In this document: in pieces, positions 24,092 to 34,332 of the stretch
How the letters are laid out: every line of letters starts with the position of its first letter
Position numbering within the stretch: the first letter of the stretch is position 1
From: Ruminococcus flavefaciens
Lineage (GTDB): Bacteria; Bacillota; Clostridia; Oscillospirales; Ruminococcaceae
Assembly: GCF_900143025.1 (NCBI RefSeq)
Contig: NZ_FRCT01000001.1
Location: forward strand, 310,001 to 374,000
DNA length: 64,000 bases
Direction: 5' to 3'
Made by a program: the position numbers and the translations under genes
Notes under the pieces: model-generated
What the model was told of the DNA's origin: nothing
The model's database searches: none
Seen by the model: the letters and a program-made list of their open reading frames with translations, nothing else

Positions 24092-25231
24092 TTACCCGTC
24101 TATAAAATCGAATTCTTCGTTGGAAAGCTTAAGAACATCACCGTTTTTTATTTTTATTTCCGTATCGGCAGGTACGGGAGTACCGTTGATGTATGTTCTG
24201 TTTGTTGAATTGTTATCCTCTACGTAGCATGAACCGTTTCGAGTATATATAGTTGCGTGGAGGCGGCTTATAGTCCTGTTTTCCGTGATGCAGAAGTCAA
24301 CTCTGTCGCGCTCCTTGCCTATCCTGAAAACAGGCTTGTCGATCTTCATTGTAACGCCTGTAGCGCGTCTTGTCAGCTGTGGATAATTCTTCGGGGCGGG
24401 CTTGATATGCTCTGATTTTACGAGCTCGGGAAGTCCGCTGCGTTTATTGCTTTCAAGCGAAGGTATTATCTTGGGCTCGGGAATTTCGGGAGCGGCAGTG
24501 TGCTTGAACTCCTGAGAGCCTTTGTTTATATCATTGATTATGGTCTGTGCCATATTTACCCGTGTTGCAGGTTCAGGGATATGAGCAGAAGGTCTGCTGA
24601 ACTGAGTGTGCGCAGGCTCGGGAGTACGTGAAGCAGGTCTGCTGAACTGTGTATGCTCAGGCTTTGAAGGCTGAGCGGCAAAGAGCTCCGGCACTTCTCT
24701 GCGGATATACTCCTTTGCTTCTGATATAGTGAAGCCGCTTTCACGGCAGACGAAGTTCATAAAGCCGTCAACTGCCAGATAATCGCTCTGAGACTTGTAC
24801 TTTGCATAGGTGGATATCTTGCGCAGGCAGTTTACGATGCCGTCGTTGCAGCTCTCATTGTACCACAGAGGCAGATAAAAGAGCCATATATCGAAGTTGT
24901 CAGTATCAATGGTGATAAAATCGGGGGCGAGGACTATATTTGTCATGTTGAAGCCGCAGGTCTCTGCGACTTTGATAATGTCGAGAAGGTTCTTGACTAT
25001 AAGGAAATACTCCTGCTTGTCGATGCCGCTTCTTATTTTATTGATAAGCGGGATACCCTTGGCACCAGTGAATTCAAGTCTGTCTGCGCCATCTGAAAAC
25101 GGAACGAGCCAGCCTTTTATGCGGTTGTCGATGAAGTATCTGTACTCGGGTTCATTGAGCATTTCGTTTCCTGTAAATCTGCATTTTATACATACTTCGC
25201 CGTTTATTTCAGTAAATTTGAGCTTTGCCAC
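24092..25231 (-). CDS. FHA-domain protein with DUF6382-like N-terminus
   Basis: 379 residues. The first 185 look like the DUF6382 domain that precedes FHA domains in clostridia (NEPEYRYFIDNRIKGWLVPF, LYLPLWYN-like strands); this assignment is from memory. A Pro/Ser linker holds a repeated HTQFSRP unit at about 193 and 209. The FHA domain at about 300-379 has FRIGKERD, SRLHATI and NSTNRTYINGTP, the phosphothreonine-binding loops. The start is a GTG at 25229-25231 with AAGGAG upstream; an overlapping ATG is out of frame. It is the first gene of the operon with the PP2C phosphatase. Confidence 0.88.
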   Translation of the reverse strand: MAKLKFTEINGEVCIKCRFTGNEMLNEPEYRYFIDNRIKGWLVPFSDGADRLEFTGAKGIPLINKIRSGIDKQEYFLIVKNLLDIIKVAETCGFNMTNIVLAPDFITIDTDNFDIWLFYLPLWYNESCNDGIVNCLRKISTYAKYKSQSDYLAVDGFMNFVCRESGFTISEAKEYIRREVPELFAAQPSKPEHTQFSRPASRTPEPAHTQFSRPSAHIPEPATRVNMAQTIINDINKGSQEFKHTAAPEIPEPKIIPSLESNKRSGLPELVKSEHIKPAPKNYPQLTRRATGVTMKIDKPVFRIGKERDRVDFCITENRTISRLHATIYTRNGSCYVEDNNSTNRTYINGTPVPADTEIKIKNGDVLKLSNEEFDFIDG

Positions 25232-25266
25232 ATTACCGCTCCTTCCGTTGGATTTTTCTGCTTCTT

Positions 25267-25295
25267 ATTATACAATATTATGCTCTTAAAGTCAA
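25267..25295 (-). promoter_or_regulatory. Promoter of the FHA-phosphatase operon
   Basis: TTGACT (25290-25295) and TATAAT (25267-25272) with 17 bases between, about 35 bases before the FHA gene. Confidence 0.82.
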
Positions 25296-25300
25296 TATGA

Positions 25301-25450
25301 TTAGCCCTTAGCCTTTAGCCCTTAGCCGTTAGGAAGCGGTTATGCTCGAATGACCAGCTGTAGGGGACGCCTCCCTCGGCGTCCCGTGGGGCACGAAGAA
25401 ATTTGTCTCAGTATCGCACCATACAGGCTAATGGCTAAGAGCTAAGGGCT
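25301..25450. repeat. Element with inverted heptamer arrays and internal hairpin
   Basis: TTAGCCC, TTAGCCT, TTAGCCC, TTAGCCG plus a degenerate fifth unit (25301-25335); a hairpin GGGACGCC / CGGCGTCCC (about 25365-25386); then AGGCTAA, TGGCTAA, GAGCTAA and GGGCT (25425-25450) in the opposite direction. It fills most of the gap between the two divergent promoters. No gene inside. Confidence 0.78.
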
Positions 25451-25528
25451 CGTTTAGTCAATAGCTCCGAAATTATACAGTTTTAATTGTGCATATTCTT
25501 GAAATGGAAAGTTTTTCAGGCAATACAC

Positions 25529-25557
25529 TTGACTTTTTGATAAAAATATAGTACAAT
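25529..25557 (+). promoter_or_regulatory. Promoter of secDF
   Basis: TTGACT (25529-25534) and TACAAT (25552-25557) with a 17-base spacer; transcription would start near 25564. Confidence 0.78.
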
Positions 25558-25563
25558 AATTGT

Positions 25564-25648
25564 AATTGTCAATGAGACAGGAAATAAAAGTCCGATGCCG
25601 TTTCTGTGGGCACGCAGAACGACGTGAAAGGGCTTATTTTTAGGAGGC
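25564..25648 (+). promoter_or_regulatory. Structured 5' leader of secDF, with a possible upstream peptide
   Basis: About 85 nt that can fold into two nested stems: AAGTCC (25588-25593) with GGGCTT (25630-25635), and CCGTTTCTG (25598-25606) with CAGAACGACG (25615-25624). The outer stem ends just before the AGGAGG site of secD, so it could gate translation. A 23-codon frame, ATG at 25572 to TAG at 25641-25643, overlaps that site. It is Arg-rich with CRFCGH but has no ribosome site of its own. A regulatory role is inferred. Confidence 0.45.
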
Positions 25649-25654
25649 ATGACT

Positions 25655-27067
25655 GTGAAAAAGACAGGCAAATCAACTTTCTTCATTGTCGTTGCTTTTA
25701 TCGCTTTGTTTGCTGTTACGTCGGTATTTGGTATAGACAAATTATTCGGCGATAACAGAACGACCTACATCAAGGGCGTTGACGATATCCGTCTTGGTAT
25801 TGATATCAAGGGCGGTGTTGACGTTACCTTCGGTCCGGCAGACGATTATGACGCTGACAAGAGCCAGCTCGCTGCTGCCAACTCGGTCATCAATACCAGA
25901 CTTGCTTCACTCGGTATCACCGATAATGAAGTTTACAGCGATGAAAAAAGCGACAGAATCATCGTACGTTTCCCATGGAAGGTCGGCGAAACAAACTTCG
26001 ACCCTGAATCAGCCGTTAAGGAGCTCGGTGAAATGGCTGAGCTTACTTTCCGTAAGGGTACAGACACTACCAAAGACGAGGACGGTAACGAGGTCCCGTC
26101 AGGTGAGATCGTTCTCAATGGTGACGATATCGCTTCTGCAAAGGGCGTATACGACAGCCAGGACGGCGGAAAAACCGCTGAGTGGATGGTAAGCCTTAAG
26201 CTTAAAGAATCAGGCGAGAAAAAATTTGAAGACGCTACAAGAGAGCTTGCAGGTTCTTCCACACCGATCTCTATCTGGATGGATAATACACTTATTTCAG
26301 CTCCTACTGTAAACAGTGTTATTACAGGCGGCAGTGCGGTCATCACAGGTAATTTCGATGATGAATCAGCATCAAAACTTGCAAACCAGATAAACTCAGG
26401 TGCTCTTCCTTTCAAAATGGAGACAAAGAGCTTCAGAACTATCTCTCCTACAATGGGTGAGGGTTCACTTGGTGCTATCCTGCTTGCAGCTCTTATCGCA
26501 TTCATCGGAATTGCTGTATACATGATATTCCTTTACAGACTTCCGGGCTTTGTAGCTGTTATCGCTCTCTGCGGACAGGTTGCAGGTTCTATCGCAGCTA
26601 TCACAGGCTGGTTCGGTTTCTCGAGCGGCTCTACACTTACTATCCCTGGTATCGCAGGTATCATACTTGCAGTAGGTATGGGTGTTGACGCTAATATTAT
26701 CACAGGCGAGCGTATCAAGGAAGAGCTCAGAACAGGAAAATCTCTCGATGCTGCTATAAAGATAGCTTACAAGAGAGCATTCTCCGCTATCCTCGACGGT
26801 AACATCACAAACGTTATCATCGCAGTTATCCTTATGGGAGCTTTCGGCGTTCCTGACAGTTTCTTCTCGAATATCCTCAACAAGACTATATTCTTCGCAT
26901 TCGGAGCTACTGCTGAGGGTGTTGTTTACTCATTCGGATTTACACTTCTTGCAGGTGTTATCTGCAACTTTATTTTCGGTGTATTCGCATCAAGACTCAT
27001 GGTAACTTCACTCTCCAAGTTCAAGTGCTTCAGAAACAGAAAGCTTTACGGAGGTGACGAGAAATGA
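25655..27067 (+). CDS. secD: Protein translocase subunit SecD
   Basis: Membrane partner of SecYEG that uses the proton gradient to pull secreted proteins outward. An N-terminal membrane segment, the LGIDIKGGVDVTF D1 motif, a large external domain, and six membrane segments in the C-terminal half (GSLGAILLAALIAFIGIAVYM..., GMGVDANIITGERIKEELRTGKS). The start is taken as the GTG at 25655, seven bases after AGGAGG; the ATG at 25649 is only one base from that site. It overlaps secF as ATGA. Confidence 0.95.
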   Translation: MKKTGKSTFFIVVAFIALFAVTSVFGIDKLFGDNRTTYIKGVDDIRLGIDIKGGVDVTFGPADDYDADKSQLAAANSVINTRLASLGITDNEVYSDEKSDRIIVRFPWKVGETNFDPESAVKELGEMAELTFRKGTDTTKDEDGNEVPSGEIVLNGDDIASAKGVYDSQDGGKTAEWMVSLKLKESGEKKFEDATRELAGSSTPISIWMDNTLISAPTVNSVITGGSAVITGNFDDESASKLANQINSGALPFKMETKSFRTISPTMGEGSLGAILLAALIAFIGIAVYMIFLYRLPGFVAVIALCGQVAGSIAAITGWFGFSSGSTLTIPGIAGIILAVGMGVDANIITGERIKEELRTGKSLDAAIKIAYKRAFSAILDGNITNVIIAVILMGAFGVPDSFFSNILNKTIFFAFGATAEGVVYSFGFTLLAGVICNFIFGVFASRLMVTSLSKFKCFRNRKLYGGDEK

Positions 27068-28035
27068 GCAAGAAAAATACTCAGCAGGAGACCGTAACCA
27101 CACCTTCAAAGGTATATAATTTCTGTTCCAAGAAAAAGCTTATCCTCGGCGTTGTTGTCGCAGTTCTCGTTGTATTCATCGCAGGTGCGATAATCAGAGG
27201 AATACATCTTGCTATCGAATTCAAGGGCGGTACTCTTATCACCTACACATATCAGGGTGATATCAATACCAACGATGTAGGAAGTACCGTAAAGGATATC
27301 GTTGGTTCATCAGTTAATGTAAGAACAGGTGAGAATCTTGACTCGGGCGGAAAGCAGCTCACTATCTCATTTACTTCCGATCAGGGTCTTACTGCTGACA
27401 GACAGACTGAATTGACAAATGCTCTTAAAGAAAAATTTGCTGTTAATTCTCTTGAGATATACGATTCAAACGACGTAAGCCCTTCATCGGGACGTGAGTT
27501 CCTGCTCAAGTGCTTCATAGCTGTGCTTTTTGCAGCTTTCATCGTTATCATCTATATCGCTATCCGTTTCAAGAATATCGGCGGCTGGTCAGCAGGTGTG
27601 TGCTCAATATTTGCTCTCTGCCTCGATGTTCTCGTAGCTTTCACAACTACTATAGTATGCGGCTTCAGCGTCGACTCAAACATCGTTGCCGTTATACTCA
27701 CTATCCTCGGATATTCGATAAACAACACTATCGTTATCTACGACAGAATAAGAGAAAACCGTCATCTTATGCCTAAGGCTTCTCTTAACGAGCTTATCAA
27801 TGTAAGCTGCACACAGTCGCTTACACGTTCTATCAGAACATCTGTTACAACTATCGGTACTATGGCAATAATCACTATAGTAGTTCTTGTAACAGGCTAT
27901 GATTCGCTCCTCAGCTTCTCTGTTCCGCTTATGATGGGTCTTATCTCAGGTACATTCTCATCACTCTTTGTTGCTCCTGTAACATGGTCATGGTGGAAGA
28001 GTAAGCAGGATAAGAAAGCTAAAAGCAGCAAGTAA
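27064..28035 (+). CDS. secF: Protein translocase subunit SecF
   Basis: 323 residues. One N-terminal membrane segment, the IEFKGGTLITY D1 motif, a short external domain, then five more membrane segments with GYSINNTIVIYDRIRENRH and a C-terminal basic tail. It works as a complex with SecD. The ATG overlaps the secD stop by four bases. The proteins are separate, unlike the fused SecDF of Bacillus. A terminator follows 12 bases after the stop. Confidence 0.96.
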   Translation: MSKKNTQQETVTTPSKVYNFCSKKKLILGVVVAVLVVFIAGAIIRGIHLAIEFKGGTLITYTYQGDINTNDVGSTVKDIVGSSVNVRTGENLDSGGKQLTISFTSDQGLTADRQTELTNALKEKFAVNSLEIYDSNDVSPSSGREFLLKCFIAVLFAAFIVIIYIAIRFKNIGGWSAGVCSIFALCLDVLVAFTTTIVCGFSVDSNIVAVILTILGYSINNTIVIYDRIRENRHLMPKASLNELINVSCTQSLTRSIRTSVTTIGTMAIITIVVLVTGYDSLLSFSVPLMMGLISGTFSSLFVAPVTWSWWKSKQDKKAKSSK

Positions 28036-28047
28036 TTGAATTTTAAG

Positions 28048-28075
28048 GACCGTCCTTCGGGGCGGTCTTTTTGTT
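28048..28075 (+). terminator. Terminator of secDF
   Basis: Stem GACCGTCC / GGGCGGTC with a TTCG loop, then TTTTTGTTT. Confidence 0.9.
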
Positions 28076-28089
28076 TAAGTTGAGAGTTA

Positions 28090-28500
28090 GGTATTTTTAG
28101 CTGTTTCGTGGCTTGCGGGATGCCGAGGACGGCGTCCCCTACATAATATAGGTAGATATCGGCAAAGCTGACAGAGGGACGCAGTTCCCGTTAGGAGGCG
28201 TTTCATATATAATCCCCTTCTATAAAGGGGCAGAAAAATTGGGTTATTCAATGGAAAAACATTGATTATTGAAAAAATAATTTTTGAGTTCTATGTTTTG
28301 CATAAAAAATCAAGTGGCGTTTTGTGTATATTGCGGGAGAGGCTTGTGGGACGTCGAGGATGCCGTCCCCTACAAATGTCATTTATACTTGCAATGTTCT
28401 CGGTGGGCTGTCGAGGACTCCCAACAAGAGCCGCGACCCTCTGTCCTTCGGACATCTCCCTGTACTACAGGGAGTCACCGTCCCCTACAATATAGGGCGC
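28090..28500. repeat. Gene-free repeat region between secF and atpC
   Basis: About 530 bases lie between the two genes. Pieces include GAGGACGGCGTCCCCTACA (28119-28143), a CCCCTTCTATAAAGGGG hairpin (28213-28229), a GACGTCGAGGATGCCGTCCCCTACA unit (28350-28374) and ACCGTCCCCTACA near 28468-28491. These are partial copies of the TGTAGGGG hairpin family. I see no gene with a ribosome site. Confidence 0.65.
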
Positions 28501-28510
28501 GTTTCATATG

Positions 28511-28543
28511 AAAAAAAGCACTCCCGAGGGAGTGCTTTTTTAT
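28511..28543 (-). terminator. Terminator of the atp operon
   Basis: Stem GCACTCCC / GGGAGTGC flanked by A and T runs, 24 bases after atpC; symmetric, so it could act in both directions. Confidence 0.88.
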
Positions 28544-28566
28544 TCTTTCTGAGCAGCGTAAAGCTG

Positions 28567-28977
28567 TTATTTAAAGTGCTTCTGAGATATTTTCAGACGG
28601 TTCATAGCGCGGTTGAGAGCTGCCTGAGTCTCGTAATATTCCTTTATGCTCTGCTTCTGTCTGAGGAGCTCCTCAGCACGTTCCTTTGCTTCCTGAGCAC
28701 GTTTGATGTCAATTTCCTCGGGGAGCTCACAGGTGTCAGCGAGAATTATTGAAGAATCAGGCATTACCTGTATAAATCCCTCTGATATGGCAGCGTATTT
28801 CCATTCGCCGTTGATCAGATATTTCAGCTCTCCTGTGGGGAGACAGGTTACAAGGGGCTCATGTCCTGCCATGATACCGAGAAGTCCGTCTATAGCAGTT
28901 ATAACCAGATGCTCTACCTCTCCGCTGAAGAAGACCCTGTCAGTAGCTATTATTTCAAGGTGAAAGGTTTTAGCCAT
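28567..28977 (-). CDS. atpC: ATP synthase epsilon subunit
   Basis: Part of the central stalk of F1 and a brake on ATP hydrolysis. The 136 residues have the N-terminal beta sandwich (FHLEIIATDRVFFSGEVEHLVITAIDGLLGIMAGHEPLVTCLPTG type pattern) and a C-terminal helical hairpin (KRAQEAKERAEELLRQKQS). It is the last gene of the operon, 15 bases after atpD, and is followed by a terminator. Confidence 0.96.
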   Translation of the reverse strand: MAKTFHLEIIATDRVFFSGEVEHLVITAIDGLLGIMAGHEPLVTCLPTGELKYLINGEWKYAAISEGFIQVMPDSSIILADTCELPEEIDIKRAQEAKERAEELLRQKQSIKEYYETQAALNRAMNRLKISQKHFK

Positions 28978-28992
28978 ATAAAGCCGCCTCCT

Positions 28993-30402
<1,410 letters not shown>

Positions 30403-30429
30403 TTAAGAGAATTTGGGGTATAACATTTT

Positions 30430-30559
30430 TGTAGGGGAGGGCGCCCTCGCCCTCCCGGAACATACATAACATTGTACTGTACAACGGGAGCCCGAGGGCG
30501 GGCTCCCCTACATATTTTTACATGAATTATGCGGAACGCCGAGGGCGGCGTTCCCTACA
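30430..30559. repeat. Three hairpin repeats inside the atp operon
   Basis: Hairpins GGGAGGGCG / CGCCCTCCC (30434-30456), GGGAGCCCG / GCGGGCTCCC (30486-30507) and GGAACGCCG / GCGGCGTTCC (30533-30554). Each borders TGTAGGGG, CCCCTACA or CCCTACA. They lie between atpG and atpD on the coding transcript. Confidence 0.8.
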
Positions 30560-30606
30560 TTGAACCAATGGTCTTGTATGCGGACGCATATCAGGCGTCT
30601 CTGCGG

Positions 30607-31515
30607 TCATTCGACGAGAGACTGTGCGCCGCCGCAGACCTCGGTTATCTCCTGAGTGATAGCCGCCTGTCTTGCGCGGTTGTAGAGCAGTGAAAGGTCC
30701 TTTATCATGTCCTTTGCACTTGTAGTTGCAGCGTCCATAGCGGTCATGCGCGACTGCTGCTCGCAGCAGAAGGCTTCGACCATAGCACCGTATATGATGC
30801 CCTTTGCATACTGAGGTATGAGGTAGTTCATAACTTCTTCAGGTGAAGGCATGAAAGAAGCTTTCGGCAGCTTTTTCATCGTACCGTCTGCCGCCTTGCC
30901 GAAATGCTTTCGCTCAAAGGGGAGCAGTCTGAGAGTTCTTGGCTCCTGAACGTTTGAGTTTATCATATCGGTATAGATAAGGTAGACCTCGTCAAGCTCG
31001 CGCTTTTCAAATTTGTCCAGCACCAGCTCGGCTACCTCCTGCGCTCTGTAAAGAGTCGGATTTTGCGTGGTATAGAGGAATTCACCGTCTACAAAAGCCT
31101 TTTTGTCACTGCCTATACGACGCTGGAAGTGCATTCTGCCTACCTGTCCCATTACAAAGAGGTAGCAGTTGTCGATATCAGCGGCTTCCTTCAGCTTCTG
31201 CTCGGTGTATTTGAGTATGTTATGGTTATAGCTTCCGCAGAGTCCCTTATCGCCTGTGATGACGATATATCCCTTTTTACGCTTATCCTCGGGGATATCC
31301 GAACGTCTGTCGAAGTACAGCTGACGGGTGTGGGGAGTATGCTCCAGAACGCTTTCGATAGTTGACTGGAGCTTATAGAAGTAAGGCTCTGTACACTCAA
31401 GCGACTTCCTTGCCTTTTTCAGCTTTGATGACGACATGAGGTACATAGCATTGGTGATCTTCAATATCTGCTGTATACTGGCGATCCTTTCGCGGATCTC
31501 TCTCATATTAGGCAT
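30607..31515 (-). CDS. atpG: ATP synthase gamma subunit
   Basis: Rotating central shaft of F1. The 302 residues open with a long helix (MREIRERIASIQQILKITNAMYLMSSSKLKKA) and close with the matching C-terminal helix, ending ...YNRARQAAITQEITEVCGGAQSL; both form the coiled coil through the alpha-beta ring. The start lies 14 bases after the delta-alpha fusion gene. The 219-base repeat gap follows it. Confidence 0.97.
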   Translation of the reverse strand: MPNMREIRERIASIQQILKITNAMYLMSSSKLKKARKSLECTEPYFYKLQSTIESVLEHTPHTRQLYFDRRSDIPEDKRKKGYIVITGDKGLCGSYNHNILKYTEQKLKEAADIDNCYLFVMGQVGRMHFQRRIGSDKKAFVDGEFLYTTQNPTLYRAQEVAELVLDKFEKRELDEVYLIYTDMINSNVQEPRTLRLLPFERKHFGKAADGTMKKLPKASFMPSPEEVMNYLIPQYAKGIIYGAMVEAFCCEQQSRMTAMDAATTSAKDMIKDLSLLYNRARQAAITQEITEVCGGAQSLVE

Positions 31516-31529
31516 ATTACGTCACCGCC

Positions 31530-33560
31530 TTATTCTTCAAAAGCTGTGAGTATTCTTTCGATACGCTCTGCAAGGTCGTCTGTGAGTACCTTATTCTCTT
31601 CTATCTCTGTGATTATATCCTGACCGTAGCTTCTGATGTAGTTCATAAGGTCTGTGCGGTACTCTCTCAGCTCCTTCAGGGGGATACCCTTGAAAAATCC
31701 GTGCTGTGCCGCATAGAGGAGTATTACCTGCTCATAGTGGGGCAGTGGATTGTAAAGAGGCTGTTTGAGGAGCTCCGTAAGCATATGACCGTGGTCGAGA
31801 AGCTCTGTTGTGGACTGGTCAAGCTCTGATGAGAACTGTGTGAATATCTCCATTTCCTTGAACTGAGCAAGGTCGATACGGAGATTTCCCGAAGCCTTCT
31901 TCATGGCCTTTGTCTGAGCTGCGCCGCCGACACGGGATACGGAAAGTCCGTAGTTTACCGCAGGACGGAGACCTGAGTTGAAAAGCTCGCTTTCGAGGAA
32001 TATCTGACCGTCTGTGATAGAGATGACATTTGTAGGGATATAAGCCGAGATATCGCCTGCGAGAGTCTCGATTATAGGAAGTGCGGTAAGTGAACCGCCG
32101 CCGTGCTCGTCATCAAGACGGCTTGAACGTTCGAGAAGTCTCGAATGGAGATAGAATACATCACCCGGATATGCTTCACGTCCCGGTGGACGGTGGAGCA
32201 GAAGTGACATGGCTCTGTAGGCAACGGCGTGCTTTGAAAGGTCATCGTATACGATGAGTACGTCCTTGCCCTTTGACATGAAGTATTCAGCGATAGCAGT
32301 ACCCGAATACGGAGCTATATACTGGAAAGGAGCAGGGTCGCTGGCTGATGCCGACATAACGACAGTATAGCTCATAGCATCGTACTTTTTAAGGGTATTT
32401 ACTATCTGTGCAACAGTCGAGGACTTCTGACCTATGGCAACATAGATACAGATAACGTCCTGACTCTTCTGGTTTATTATAGTATCAACAGCAATGGAGG
32501 TCTTACCTGTCTGGCGGTCGCCGATGATAAGCTCACGCTGTCCGCGTCCGATAGGGAACATTGAGTCGATAGCAAGTATACCTGTCTGGAGAGGTACATT
32601 TACAGGCTTACGCTCGATAACACCGGGAGCTTCGCGCTCGATAGGGAAGTAATCGTCAGCCTTTATCTGTCCGAGACCGTCTATAGGTGCGCCGAGGGCG
32701 TCGACTACTCGTCCGAGAAGCTCGTCGCTTACGCCGATACCTGCTCTTTTGCCTGTTCTGATAACGGAAGAGCCCTCTGTGAGACCGTGGTCGTCACCGA
32801 GGAGAACTACTCCCACAGTTTTTTCTTCAAGGTTCTGTACGATACCTCTTATGCCTGTTTCAAATTCAACAAGCTCGCCGTACATAACGGAATTCATGCC
32901 GTAAACTCTTGCGATACCGTCACCTAAACGGGTTATGAAGCCTGTTTCGGTAGCTCCTGACTTTACGTCAAAGTCGCGCACCTCTGTCTTGAGGACGGAG
33001 ATGATATCGCTCTTGGAGTCGGTCTTTACGCCTGTATTGCCTTCTACATACTCTGTAGCCTTAGTCTGGAGGGTATCCTTCATAAGTCTGAGGCTTGTAC
33101 GGTAGCTCTTGTCGTATTCAAGGTCGCCTGCATTTAGTATGAAGCCGCCGATGATGTCGGGGTCGTGCTTATACTCTATATCAACGTCCTCTTTTACGAA
33201 TTTGTCCATGATGAACTTGCGGAGGTCTGCCTGCTGAGCCTCGGTAAGGGGCGTAACATAGCGGACTACAGCCTTTATGCTGCCCTGCTTGTCAAGGAGC
33301 AGCTCGTCATATTCATCAAGTATCTCGCCGATGCGCTCTATAGCTCCGCCGTGTATGACGTTAAGCATGAATTTATGCATAGATTCGGGGAAGAGCTTGT
33401 TTACTATGCCGCGCTTTTCGTCGTATGTGACCAGTGGATTTGAGAGCGTATCCGCAACATCGGGACAGGTCTCCAATACCTTTCTTACAGCAGAGCAGTC
33501 AGTCTGAGAAACATCAAGACGGACAAGCTCTTTCAGGAACTCTCTGTCTGTGTCTTTCAT
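31530..33560 (-). CDS. Fused ATP synthase delta-alpha subunit
   Basis: One uninterrupted 676-codon frame. Residues 1 to about 172 are an ATP synthase delta subunit (AtpH): N-terminal helical bundle and the [10 protein letters not shown] motif at 133-142. A short polar linker (about 173-183) joins it to a complete alpha subunit (AtpA) from about residue 184: [10 protein letters not shown], the Walker A GDRQTGKT at 347-354, and VSRVGGAAQ with the arginine finger. Normally these are separate proteins, delta sitting on the alpha N-termini at the top of F1. Only one delta per enzyme is expected but three alpha, so three delta domains would be made. The start overlaps atpF by four bases. No internal stop or frameshift is visible. 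Confidence 0.93.
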   Translation of the reverse strand: MKDTDREFLKELVRLDVSQTDCSAVRKVLETCPDVADTLSNPLVTYDEKRGIVNKLFPESMHKFMLNVIHGGAIERIGEILDEYDELLLDKQGSIKAVVRYVTPLTEAQQADLRKFIMDKFVKEDVDIEYKHDPDIIGGFILNAGDLEYDKSYRTSLRLMKDTLQTKATEYVEGNTGVKTDSKSDIISVLKTEVRDFDVKSGATETGFITRLGDGIARVYGMNSVMYGELVEFETGIRGIVQNLEEKTVGVVLLGDDHGLTEGSSVIRTGKRAGIGVSDELLGRVVDALGAPIDGLGQIKADDYFPIEREAPGVIERKPVNVPLQTGILAIDSMFPIGRGQRELIIGDRQTGKTSIAVDTIINQKSQDVICIYVAIGQKSSTVAQIVNTLKKYDAMSYTVVMSASASDPAPFQYIAPYSGTAIAEYFMSKGKDVLIVYDDLSKHAVAYRAMSLLLHRPPGREAYPGDVFYLHSRLLERSSRLDDEHGGGSLTALPIIETLAGDISAYIPTNVISITDGQIFLESELFNSGLRPAVNYGLSVSRVGGAAQTKAMKKASGNLRIDLAQFKEMEIFTQFSSELDQSTTELLDHGHMLTELLKQPLYNPLPHYEQVILLYAAQHGFFKGIPLKELREYRTDLMNYIRSYGQDIITEIEENKVLTDDLAERIERILTAFEE

Positions 33561-34045
33561 TCTTTGCCCTCCTCTTCGGAAAGGAACTTATCTACAAGAC
33601 GGCGGTTCTTTTCGTCGTCAACATTTTCTCCGATGATCTTTGAAGCAGCTTCTATGGCAAGATCGGCGATCTCGGACTGTGCCTGACGGAGAACGCGCTT
33701 TCTCTCGTTCTCGATAGCCTTGTCTGCGTCAGCAACGATCTTGTCTGCTTCTTCCTGAGATTTCTTTATTATAGCCGAGCGTTCGGCTTCAGCGTTCTCG
33801 TGCGCCTTCATGATTATCTGGTTAGCCTGTTCCTTGGCATCACTGATAGAGTCCTCATACTGTTTGCGGAGCTCCTCAGCTTCTTCCTTAGCCTTCTGAG
33901 CGGAGTCCAGATTATCCTGTATGGTGCGTGTGCGCTCAGCCTTCATTTTGTTTATAGGTTTGAAAAGGAATATCCTGAGCAGAACGAACAGCAGCACTGT
34001 ATTGAAAACAGCCCAGAAGATGCTCCAGAATTCAAATTTAAGCAT
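33557..34045 (-). CDS. atpF: ATP synthase b subunit
   Basis: Peripheral stalk. 162 residues: one N-terminal membrane helix (about 8-27), then a long, highly charged coiled coil rich in Lys, Glu and Ala that reaches up to delta and alpha. The stop overlaps the start of the delta-alpha fusion gene (ATGA). It follows the second atpE copy. Confidence 0.95.
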   Translation of the reverse strand: MLKFEFWSIFWAVFNTVLLFVLLRIFLFKPINKMKAERTRTIQDNLDSAQKAKEEAEELRKQYEDSISDAKEQANQIIMKAHENAEAERSAIIKKSQEEADKIVADADKAIENERKRVLRQAQSEIADLAIEAASKIIGENVDDEKNRRLVDKFLSEEEGKE

Positions 34046-34077
34046 TATTTGCCCTCCTTATGTGATTTTTCTTAGGC

Positions 34078-34305
34078 TTATTTGCTGCCAAGTGAAAGGA
34101 TTATAAGGAGTGCGATAACGAAGCCGTAGATAGCGGTAGCCTCTGCGAGAGCACAGCCCAGCAGGAGAGCTGTTCTGATATCGCCCTTAGCTTCGGGCTG
34201 ACGAGCGATAGACTCTGTAGCTTTAGCGGTTGCCAATCCTATACCAATACCCGCACCTGCGCCTGTAAGAACGGCAACAGCTGCACCTAATGCGATTATT
34301 CCCAT
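34078..34305 (-). CDS. atpE: ATP synthase c subunit, copy 2
   Basis: 75 residues, two membrane hairpin helices joined by the polar loop ARQPEAKGD. The carboxylate that binds the ion is the glutamate in [12 protein letters not shown]. The positions that hold Gln and Ser in known sodium-binding c rings are Ile (GIGIG) and Ala (AEAT) here, which favours protons; this is inference. The protein is identical to that of the copy at 34333, while about fifteen bases differ, all silent. Confidence 0.97.
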   Translation of the reverse strand: MGIIALGAAVAVLTGAGAGIGIGLATAKATESIARQPEAKGDIRTALLLGCALAEATAIYGFVIALLIILSLGSK

Positions 34306-34332
34306 TTTAATATACCTCCAATAATTAACTGC

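Noticed and set aside
25301..25335. Telomere-like TTAGGG repeats
   Set aside because: The unit is seven bases and variable at three positions (TTAGCCC, TTAGCCT, TTAGCCG), so the likeness to TTAGGG is chance.
25572..25643. 23-codon frame as a firmly called gene before secD
   Set aside because: It has no ribosome site and starts only about eight bases after the predicted transcription start; kept only as part of the leader finding.
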